10,436 bases of DNA from Bacillota bacterium (GTDB lineage: Bacteria > Bacillota > Sulfobacillia > JAJZYS01 > JAJYTV01): contig JAJZIE010000070.1 in assembly GCA_021810725.1 (NCBI GenBank), positions 1 to 10,436 of the forward strand, given 5' to 3'. The notes beneath the pieces are model-generated. The model was given only the letters and a program-made list of their open reading frames with translations, was not told the origin of the DNA and made no database searches. The translations under genes and the position numbers were made by a program. Below, piece by piece: positions 5,912-10,436 of this stretch. Every line of letters starts with the position of its first letter. The stretch's first letter is position 1.

Positions 5912-7033
5912 TTGATTATCGGTCTGCTCAAGGAAATCAAGGCGGACGAGAACCGGGTCGGACTGACCCCGGGAGGCGCCCGCGCACTGACAGGCATGGG
6001 GCACAAGGTTCTCGTGGAAGCGGGCGCTGGCGTTGGCTCAGGCTTCCCTGACAGTGAATACGCGGCTTTCGGGTCCGTCATTGAGGCGGACAAGCGGCGT
6101 ATTGCCGAGCAGGCCGACCTGATCGTCAAGGTCAAGGAGCCGCTCCCCGAGGAGTATGACCTGTTCCGCCCCGGCCAGATCCTTTACACCTACCTGCACC
6201 TGGCTCCGGCCAAGGAGCTGACCGAGGCCCTCCTGCGCCAAGGCGTCATCGGCATCGCGTACGAGACGGTCCAGCTCGCGGACAACTCGCTGCCGCTCCT
6301 CGTTCCGATGAGCGAGGTGGCCGGCCGCATGGCGACCCAGATCGGGGCGCACTGCCTCGAGAAGGCCCACGGCGGGCGCGGCGTCCTGCTCGGCGGCGTA
6401 CCGGGCGTGCTGCCGGCGCACGTCGTCGTGGTCGGCGGTGGCACGGTGGGACAGAACGCCGCTCAGATCGCCGTCGGCATGGGCGCGCACGTCACGATCC
6501 TCGACGTGTCGGCTTCGCGCCTGCGTTACCTTGACGACATCTACCAGGGCCGCCTGGAGACCCTGATGTCCAACGAGCACAACCTGGCCGAACAGGTCGC
6601 CGACGCGGACCTGCTGATCGGCGCCGTGCTGATTCCTGGTGCGCGGGCTCCCAAGCTCGTGACGGAGACGATGGTCAAGACGATGAAGCCCGGCTCGGTC
6701 ATCGTCGATGTGGCCATCGACCAGGGCGGCTCGATCGAGACGATCGACCGCATCACCACCCACTCGAACCCGACCTACGACAAGCACGGCGTGATTCATT
6801 ACGCCGTCGCCAACATGCCGGGTGCGGTGCCCCGCACGTCGACGTTCGCCTTGACGAACGTGACCCTGCCGTACCTCCTGCGGATCGCGAACCACGGTCT
6901 CGAGGCCGCCCTCCGCGAGGATCCGGCCCTGCAGCGCGGCGTCAACACCTACGAGGGCAAGCTGACCTACGAGGCGGTTGCGGCCTCGACCGGCCTTCCG
7001 TACACGAACCTGCACGACATCGTCGGCTTCTGA
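5912..7033 (+). CDS. ald: Alanine dehydrogenase
   Basis: This 373-residue cytoplasmic enzyme catalyses the NAD-dependent oxidative deamination of L-alanine to pyruvate and ammonia, and the reverse. Key residues of the family are in their standard places: R15 in ENRV, K75 in KVKEP, H96 in YLHLAP and D270 in VAIDQGG. The NAD-binding fold has GGGTVG at 175-180. MSEVAGRMA (133-141) and NMPGAVPRTS (301-310) are also typical. The full length matches known Ald proteins of 370-378 residues. The start is TTG, giving MIIGLLKEIK, which aligns with the MIIGVPKEIK beginning of Bacillus Ald. AGGAAGG at 5892-5898 precedes it at a rather long 13-base spacing. In B. subtilis ald (spoVN) is required for normal sporulation, and alanine is a germinant, so its place right after spoIIM suits a spore-former. 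A hairpin follows the gene. Confidence 0.97.
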   Translation: MIIGLLKEIKADENRVGLTPGGARALTGMGHKVLVEAGAGVGSGFPDSEYAAFGSVIEADKRRIAEQADLIVKVKEPLPEEYDLFRPGQILYTYLHLAPAKELTEALLRQGVIGIAYETVQLADNSLPLLVPMSEVAGRMATQIGAHCLEKAHGGRGVLLGGVPGVLPAHVVVVGGGTVGQNAAQIAVGMGAHVTILDVSASRLRYLDDIYQGRLETLMSNEHNLAEQVADADLLIGAVLIPGARAPKLVTETMVKTMKPGSVIVDVAIDQGGSIETIDRITTHSNPTYDKHGVIHYAVANMPGAVPRTSTFALTNVTLPYLLRIANHGLEAALREDPALQRGVNTYEGKLTYEAVAASTGLPYTNLHDIVGF

Positions 7034-7040
7034 AACGTCC

Positions 7041-7070
7041 GGCCCCCGCATAGGCATCTGTGCGGGGGCC
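7041..7070 (+). terminator. Hairpin terminator after ald
   Basis: GGCCCCCGCA at 7041-7050 pairs perfectly with TGCGGGGGCC at 7061-7070 around a 10-base loop, seven bases after the ald stop. Only TT follows the stem, so the T run is weak, as with the other hairpins here. It probably ends the spoIIM-ald transcript. Confidence 0.7.
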
Positions 7071-7104
7071 TTGCCATACCCTGGCGACCCCTGGACGCGA
7101 ATGG

Positions 7105-7132
7105 CCTTGCACCCTTGCACCGCCTTGTGCAC
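7105..7132. repeat. Tandem CCTTGCAC repeats upstream of xerD
   Basis: CCTTGCAC occurs twice in direct tandem (7105-7112 and 7113-7120), followed by a related CCTTGTGCAC at 7123-7132 that ends in the palindrome GTGCAC. They lie about 70 bases before the xerD start, after the ald hairpin. TATAGG (7135-7140) is the nearest -10-like hexamer, but its spacings to the TTGCAC units (14 and 22 bases) fit sigma-A poorly. It could be an operator or chance. Confidence 0.25.
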
Positions 7133-7201
7133 TGTATAGGGGGCCCAGTCGCGGTACATGCTAGGCCTGCTGGGGTACCGGCGGACGGGGAGGCAGCTGC
7201 T

Positions 7202-8089
7202 GTGCAGGATTTCGTATCCGACTTCATCGCCTACCTGAGCGTCGAGCGGGGACTCGCGCGCAATACGCTCGAGTCGTATGGCCGCGACCTCAGGCAATAC
7301 CAGGAGTATCTCGCGGCTCGCAAGACACCGCAGCTGCAAGCTGTGTCCCGCGACACCATCGTCGGCTACCTTCTCTTCCTGCAGGAGCAGGGCAAGGCGA
7401 CCGCCACCATCGCGAGGCGGCTGGCCGCGCTCAAGGCGTTCTACCAGTACCTCGTGCGCGAGCGCCTGCTGGAGGACGATCCTACGCGCAACCTCGAGTC
7501 GCCCAAGCTGGAGCGGCGCCTGCCGCGCGTGCTCTCGGTCACGGAAGTGGAGGAGATCCTGCGCCAGCCGGATCCGTCCCAGCCGGCGGGGCTGCGCGAT
7601 CGCGCCATGCTGGAACTCCTCTATGCCACCGGCATCCGCGTCTCCGAACTCGTCTCGCTCAACCTGGGCGACGTGAATCTCGATCAGGGCTACCTGCGCT
7701 GCCTCGGCAAGGGCTCCAAGGAGCGCCTCGTGCCGGTCGGCTCGTTTGCCCTCAAGAGCCTCGAAAGCTATCTTGCGCAGGCGCGCCCGAGGCTTCTGCG
7801 CGATCCGCGAGAGCAGTGCCTCTTCGTCAACCATCACGGCCATCGCTTGACGCGCCAGGGCTTCTGGAAGATCGTCAAGCGCTACGCCCAGGAAGCGCAG
7901 ATCGAACGCTCGATCACTCCGCACACCTTGCGCCACTCGTTCGCGACGCACCTCCTCGAGAACGGTGCGGACCTGCGCTCGGTGCAGGAGCTCCTGGGAC
8001 ACGCCGACATTTCGACGACACAGATCTACACGCACCTCACGAAGGCCAGACTCAAGGAGGTCTACGCTCGGGCTCACCCCAGGGCCTAG
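7202..8089 (+). CDS. xerD: Site-specific tyrosine recombinase XerD
   Basis: The 295-residue protein is a tyrosine recombinase of the XerC/XerD type, which resolves chromosome dimers at dif sites before cell division. The N-terminal SAM-like core-binding domain covers about residues 1-85 (FIAYLSVERGLARNTLESY at 9-27). The catalytic domain follows. The catalytic set is complete: R146 in ATGIRVSEL, K170 in GKGSKER, H241 and R244 in TPHTLRHSFATH, H267 in LLGHADI and nucleophile Y276 in TQIYTH. The GTG start at 7202 follows GGGGAGG (7187-7193) by 8 bases and gives the usual family length; a TTG at 7115 in the same frame would add 29 residues without homology or ribosome binding site. XerD rather than XerC is chosen from context, since xerD precedes dacF and spoIIA in Bacillus. 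drm and pupG, which separate them there, are missing. dacF follows after 52 bases. Confidence 0.93.
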   Translation: MQDFVSDFIAYLSVERGLARNTLESYGRDLRQYQEYLAARKTPQLQAVSRDTIVGYLLFLQEQGKATATIARRLAALKAFYQYLVRERLLEDDPTRNLESPKLERRLPRVLSVTEVEEILRQPDPSQPAGLRDRAMLELLYATGIRVSELVSLNLGDVNLDQGYLRCLGKGSKERLVPVGSFALKSLESYLAQARPRLLRDPREQCLFVNHHGHRLTRQGFWKIVKRYAQEAQIERSITPHTLRHSFATHLLENGADLRSVQELLGHADISTTQIYTHLTKARLKEVYARAHPRA

Positions 8090-8106
8090 GCTTTTGACCT
8101 GACTCC

Positions 8107-8134
8107 CGGCCGGACATGCTACGGCCGAGGAGGA
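8107..8134 (+). promoter_or_regulatory. dacF ribosome binding site with an overlapping inverted repeat
   Basis: GAGGAGGA at 8127-8134 is a strong ribosome binding site, and AGGAGG lies 8 bases from the GTG at 8142. An ATG at 8135 is too close to the site and is out of frame. CGGCCG occurs at 8107-8112 and 8122-8127, able to pair around a 9-base loop and touching the first base of the site. The stem is short and each arm is itself a palindrome, so a regulatory role is only possible. Confidence 0.35.
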
Positions 8135-8141
8135 ATGGCTC

Positions 8142-9290
8142 GTGCGCAAATTGGCCCTGATCTTTGCCGCCGCCCTGGCCATCGGGCTGCCTGCCCCGGC
8201 CTGGGCGGCGCCTGTGCCGCCGACGGTGAGTTCGCCGGCGGCCGTCCTTGTCGAGGCGTCCACCGGCCAGGTTCTGTACCAGAAAGACGCTGGCGCGGCA
8301 AGGGCTCCGGCGTCGATGACCAAGCTGATGACGCTCCACCTCGCTCTGCAGGCGGTGCGCCAACACAAAGTGCGTCTTGGCGATCCCGTGTCCGTGTCGC
8401 AGCGCGCCTGGAAGACCAGCGGATCGCAGATCTGGCTCGAGCCGGGCGAGGCCATCCCGTTCGGCCAGCTCCTGCGCGCTGTCGCGATCGGATCGGCGAA
8501 CGACGCCTGCGTGGCTATCGCGGAGCACCTCGCGGGATCCGAAGAGGCGTTTGTCGCTCAGATGAACCGTGAGGCCAAACGCCTCGGCATGACCCATACG
8601 CACTACGTGAACAGCCATGGCCTGGATGTCGACGGCCACGTCACAAGCCCGCTCGACATGGCCAGGCTCGCCCGGGCGGCGGTCGAGGATCCGGGGCTTC
8701 TGGCGCTCACCTCGCAGCGCGAGGATCGCACCATCCGCGACGGCAAGGGCGGGCACCTCTGGCTCGTCAACACGAACCGTCTGCTGGGCCAGGTGCCCGG
8801 TCTGGACGGCCTCAAGACCGGCTACACCGGCAAGGCCGGCTTCTGCCTGACGGCGACCGCGAAGCGCGAAGGCCTGCGCCTGATCGCCGTGGTGATGGGC
8901 GGCACGTCATCGAAGGCGCGGTTCGCGGATGTGCAGTCCCTGCTCTCGTACGGGTACGCGAACTACCAGGCGGTGCTTCTGGCGCGCGGTGGGCAGCAGG
9001 TAGGGCGCGTCAAGGTCCTTCGGGGGACCGCGGGATCGGTCGCGGCAACCGTACAGCACGACGTGTCGGCCGTGCAGGAGCGACTCAGCAAGCCCTCGGT
9101 GCAACTGAGGCCGATGCTGCGGCAGAGCGTCGCGGCGCCGGTCAGGAAGGGGCAGGTGGTCGGCAGGGCCGCGATCCTGCTCGGCGGACAGAAGGTAGGG
9201 GAAGTACCGCTCGTCGCCAGCGGGGATGTCGGCCAGCAGACCTTCACGCTGCTTCTGAAGCACCTGCTTCAGGGCGTCCTCCGCCTCTGA
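8142..9290 (+). CDS. dacF: Sporulation-linked D-alanyl-D-alanine carboxypeptidase
   Basis: The 382-residue protein is a low-molecular-weight penicillin-binding protein (peptidase S11) that removes the terminal D-alanine from peptidoglycan stem peptides outside the membrane. A signal peptide spans residues 1 to about 22, with AWA-A at the likely cleavage site. All three active-site motifs are present: S58-M-T-K61, S118-A-N120 and K225-T-G227. A PBP5-type C-terminal beta domain covers about 276-365, and the last residues (TFTLLLKHLLQGVLRL) resemble the amphipathic membrane anchor of the family. The start is GTG at 8142, 8 bases after AGGAGG. The symbol dacF rests on position directly upstream of spoIIAA, as in B. 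subtilis, where DacF acts in the forespore and tunes spore cortex cross-linking; DacA or DacB-like enzymes share the same motifs. A long hairpin after the stop separates it from spoIIAA. Confidence 0.9.
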   Translation: MRKLALIFAAALAIGLPAPAWAAPVPPTVSSPAAVLVEASTGQVLYQKDAGAARAPASMTKLMTLHLALQAVRQHKVRLGDPVSVSQRAWKTSGSQIWLEPGEAIPFGQLLRAVAIGSANDACVAIAEHLAGSEEAFVAQMNREAKRLGMTHTHYVNSHGLDVDGHVTSPLDMARLARAAVEDPGLLALTSQREDRTIRDGKGGHLWLVNTNRLLGQVPGLDGLKTGYTGKAGFCLTATAKREGLRLIAVVMGGTSSKARFADVQSLLSYGYANYQAVLLARGGQQVGRVKVLRGTAGSVAATVQHDVSAVQERLSKPSVQLRPMLRQSVAAPVRKGQVVGRAAILLGGQKVGEVPLVASGDVGQQTFTLLLKHLLQGVLRL

Positions 9291-9305
9291 CGACTTCGGG
9301 CGAAG

Positions 9306-9346
9306 GAAGGCCGCGCACCGTCAAGCTTCGACGGGGCGCGGCCTTC
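9306..9346 (+). terminator. Long hairpin between dacF and spoIIAA
   Basis: GAAGGCCGCGC at 9306-9316 pairs perfectly with GCGCGGCCTTC at 9336-9346 (11 bp). After one A-G mismatch, CCGTC at 9318-9322 pairs with GACGG at 9330-9334 over a 7-base loop. It begins 15 bases after the dacF stop. No T run follows, so it may be an atypical terminator. It suggests that spoIIA is read mainly from its own promoter. Confidence 0.65.
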
Positions 9347-9362
9347 GTGTCGGCTGGTGTCA

Positions 9363-9392
9363 GGAGGAATGCCAGCCAGGCGGGGCGAAGCG
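9363..9392 (+). promoter_or_regulatory. Candidate sigma-H promoter of the spoIIA operon
   Basis: GGAGGAATG at 9363-9371 fits eight of nine positions of the sigma-H -35 consensus RNAGGAWWW. After 12 bases, GGCGAAGCG at 9384-9392 partly fits the -10 consensus RNNGAATWW, sharing the GAA core. In B. subtilis spoIIA is switched on by sigma-H, so both site and position agree. Transcription would begin near 9398-9400, leaving a leader of about 25 bases before the GTG at 9424. This is a visual match to a degenerate consensus. Confidence 0.4.
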
Positions 9393-9423
9393 GCCCACCA
9401 TGCTGGAAGGGGCAGGGAAGCCT

Positions 9424-9756
9424 GTGCAGATCGCGATCAGGAGACTGGGACGCACCGCCAACGTACGGCTTGCGGGTGAGTTCGACCTCAAGGCGGCACC
9501 GCAGGTGCGCGAGCAGCTGGACGGCCTCATCGACTCGGGTTCGCAGCGCATCGTCATCGACCTGCGCCAAGTGCGCTTTCTGGATTCTTCCGGTCTCGGC
9601 GTCCTCCTCGGCCGCTACCGGCGGATCAGCGAGCGGGGTGGCTCGATCTATCTGCTGACGGCGGCCGAAGGCAGCGTCCGTACGGTGCTGGAGATGAGCG
9701 GCGTGCGGCAGGTCATGCCCTTGCTCGCGTCGGAGAGCGAGGTGCCGCGCGCATGA
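9424..9756 (+). CDS. spoIIAA: Anti-sigma-F factor antagonist SpoIIAA
   Basis: This 110-residue STAS-domain protein is the anti-anti-sigma factor of the forespore switch. Unphosphorylated SpoIIAA binds SpoIIAB and frees sigma-F; SpoIIAB inactivates it by phosphorylation, and SpoIIE restores it. The phospho-acceptor region LDSSGLGVLLGRY is present, with S55 (after D54) matching Ser58 of B. subtilis. VRLAGEFD at residues 14-21 is the typical first STAS strand. I chose the GTG at 9424 because it has purine-rich GGAAGGGGCAGGGAAG at 9405-9420 and aligns best with the Bacillus N-terminus. An in-frame ATG at 9400 would add eight residues but lacks a ribosome binding site and would lie at the predicted transcription start. 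The stop overlaps spoIIAB by 4 bases (ATGA), so translation is probably coupled. Confidence 0.93.
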   Translation: MQIAIRRLGRTANVRLAGEFDLKAAPQVREQLDGLIDSGSQRIVIDLRQVRFLDSSGLGVLLGRYRRISERGGSIYLLTAAEGSVRTVLEMSGVRQVMPLLASESEVPRA

Positions 9757-10181
9757 CGCAGTATTTCGAGCTCGCCTGTCCGAACCGGCCGGAGAATGTT
9801 GGGCTCTGCCGGGTCGCCGTGGCCACGTTCGCCGCGAACCTGGGCTTCACGCTGCCGGAGATCGAGGAGATCAAGGTGGCGGTGTCGGAGGCCGTTTCGA
9901 ATGTGGTGGTGCACGCCTATCCGGGGGCCGAGGGAGTGATCGCCCTGCGCTGCGACGAGAGCGAGGGCGGCATCGTCATCTCGGTGCGCGACGACGGGGT
10001 CGGGATCGAGGACGTGGCCCTGGCGAGGCAGGCGTCGTACAGCACGGATCCGGAGCGGATGGGGCTCGGCTTCGTGTTCATGGAGTCGTTCTCGGACGAG
10101 TTCACGGTGGAGTCCAAGCCTGGCAAGGGCACGCGAATCGAGATGCGCAAACGCCGGGAGGCCCCAGCGGAGGGCGCCTGA
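9753..10181 (+). CDS. spoIIAB: Anti-sigma-F factor / serine kinase SpoIIAB
   Basis: The 142-residue protein is a GHKL-fold ATP-binding kinase that holds sigma-F inactive and phosphorylates SpoIIAA on serine. The N box is at residues 40-50 (IKVAVSEAVSN), with E46 and N50 at the same numbers as in B. subtilis SpoIIAB (146 residues). The G1 box is VRDDGVGI at 78-85, the G2 box MGLGF at 103-107, and SKPGKGT lies at 121-127. The start is ATG in ATGA, overlapping the spoIIAA stop; GAGGTG at 9739-9744 serves as ribosome binding site. sigF begins one base after the stop. Tight linkage of all three genes is standard for this operon and keeps partner proteins in balance. Confidence 0.96.
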   Translation: MTQYFELACPNRPENVGLCRVAVATFAANLGFTLPEIEEIKVAVSEAVSNVVVHAYPGAEGVIALRCDESEGGIVISVRDDGVGIEDVALARQASYSTDPERMGLGFVFMESFSDEFTVESKPGKGTRIEMRKRREAPAEGA

Positions 10182-10182
10182 G

Positions 10183-10436
10183 ATGGCGTCCACCGCCGAT
10201 CGCCGCCACGAGGAACAGCTCGACCTCTTGCGACGTGCGCGGGACGGCGAAACGCAGGCCCGCGAGCAGTTGATCTCCGAGAACGCGCGTCTCGTCTGGT
10301 CGATCGCGACGCGTTTCACGGGTCGCGGCGTCGAGCTCGAGGATCTCTTCCAGATCGGCTCCATCGGGCTCTGGCGCGCCTGCGAACGCTTCGACCCGAA
10401 CTATGGGGTGCGTTTCTCCACCTACGCCGTGCCTTT
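10183..10436 (+). CDS. sigF: RNA polymerase sigma-F factor, 5' part
   Basis: This reading frame runs off the window end after 84 complete codons; full SigF proteins are about 250 residues. It encodes the first forespore-specific sigma factor of sporulation. Conserved sigma-70 region 2 is visible: NARLVWSIATRF at residues 34-45, DLFQIGSIGLWRACERFD at 54-71 (core-polymerase binding) and VRFSTYAVP at 76-84, close to the matching segments of B. subtilis SigF. The ATG follows GGAGGG at 10169-10174 with an 8-base spacer and lies one base past the spoIIAB stop. Position in the spoIIA operon separates it from the related sigma-G and sigma-B. The DNA-binding region 4 lies outside the window and cannot be checked. 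Confidence 0.95.
   Translation, partial: MASTADRRHEEQLDLLRRARDGETQAREQLISENARLVWSIATRFTGRGVELEDLFQIGSIGLWRACERFDPNYGVRFSTYAVP

Noticed and set aside
7115..7201. A longer XerD beginning with TTG at 7115
   Set aside because: The extra 29 residues lack homology and a ribosome binding site; GTG at 7202 has GGGGAGG in place and gives the standard length.
7034..7201. A fur, drm or pupG remnant between ald and xerD or between xerD and dacF
   Set aside because: The gaps (168 and 52 bases) carry no fragment resembling these genes in any frame; they appear simply absent.
6038..8455. An 805-codon open frame on the minus strand across ald, xerD and dacF
   Set aside because: It lies fully antisense to three genes with intact catalytic motifs, its translation shows no recognisable domain, and long antisense frames are common in high-GC DNA.
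8135..8572. A plus-strand frame starting at ATG 8135, just before dacF
   Set aside because: It sits directly on the ribosome binding site, overlaps dacF in another frame and encodes an Arg-rich product with no domain; it would also remove the DacF signal peptide.
9648..10364. A 238-codon minus-strand frame over spoIIAA, spoIIAB and sigF
   Set aside because: The plus strand encodes three well-conserved genes here; the antisense product has no recognisable feature.
1..10436. CRISPR arrays, insertion sequences, tRNA or rRNA genes, phage genes
   Set aside because: I found no regularly spaced repeats, transposase motifs, cloverleaf-like segments or ribosomal RNA sequence. The XerD-like recombinase fits the chromosomal housekeeping type rather than a phage or transposon integrase.

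Overview
The window is a high-GC, densely coding bacterial segment that carries the chromosomal sporulation neighbourhood of an endospore-forming Firmicute. The diagnostic genes are spoIIM, dacF and the spoIIAA-spoIIAB-sigF operon, together with xerD, an ADP-ribose Nudix hydrolase and an endonuclease Q-type PHP protein. The same families sit near each other in Bacillus subtilis (nudF, yqxK, spoIIM, fur, xerD, drm, pupG, dacF, spoIIA). High GC and frequent GTG/TTG starts suggest a high-GC lineage such as a Symbiobacterium-, Thermaerobacter- or Sulfobacillus-like organism; that placement is inference.

Layout. Positions 74-1719 (+) hold nudF and an endoQ-like gene, joined by a 4-base stop/start overlap. 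Positions 1810-2259 (+) encode a small ferritin-like di-iron protein whose two halves are near-duplicates. A perfect 15-bp hairpin at 2281-2315 separates it from a convergent gene. Positions 2331-5069 (-) encode a large cyclic-di-GMP protein, GAF-GAF-HD-GYP-GAF-GGDEF; its real start appears to be an ATT codon behind a strong ribosome binding site. The divergent gap 5070-5246 holds an inverted repeat and a sigma-E-like promoter candidate. Positions 5247-7033 (+) hold spoIIM and ald (alanine dehydrogenase), ended by a hairpin. Positions 7202-9290 (+) hold xerD and dacF, ended by a second long hairpin. Positions 9424-10436 (+) hold spoIIAA, spoIIAB and the 5' end of sigF, preceded by a sigma-H-like promoter candidate; the window cuts sigF.

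Functionally, spoIIAA, spoIIAB and sigF form the forespore sigma-F switch. SpoIIM belongs to the engulfment septal-wall machinery, and DacF is a sporulation-linked carboxypeptidase that trims peptidoglycan. Ald supplies pyruvate and ammonia from alanine and is needed for normal sporulation in B. subtilis (spoVN). XerD resolves chromosome dimers. NudF-like and EndoQ-like proteins are housekeeping and repair enzymes. Compared with the Bacillus order, fur, drm and pupG are absent, ald is inserted, and the ferritin-like and HD-GYP genes sit between endoQ and spoIIM.

I see no mobile element, CRISPR array, RNA gene or clearly undescribed multi-gene system. The most unusual items are the c-di-GMP protein (ATT start, Cys-rich GAF, degenerate GGDEF with a retained RxxD site) and the internally duplicated ferritin-like protein. 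No gene-free stretch exceeds 300 bases. Positions 1-73 contain only the nudF ribosome binding site and nothing else I can identify.
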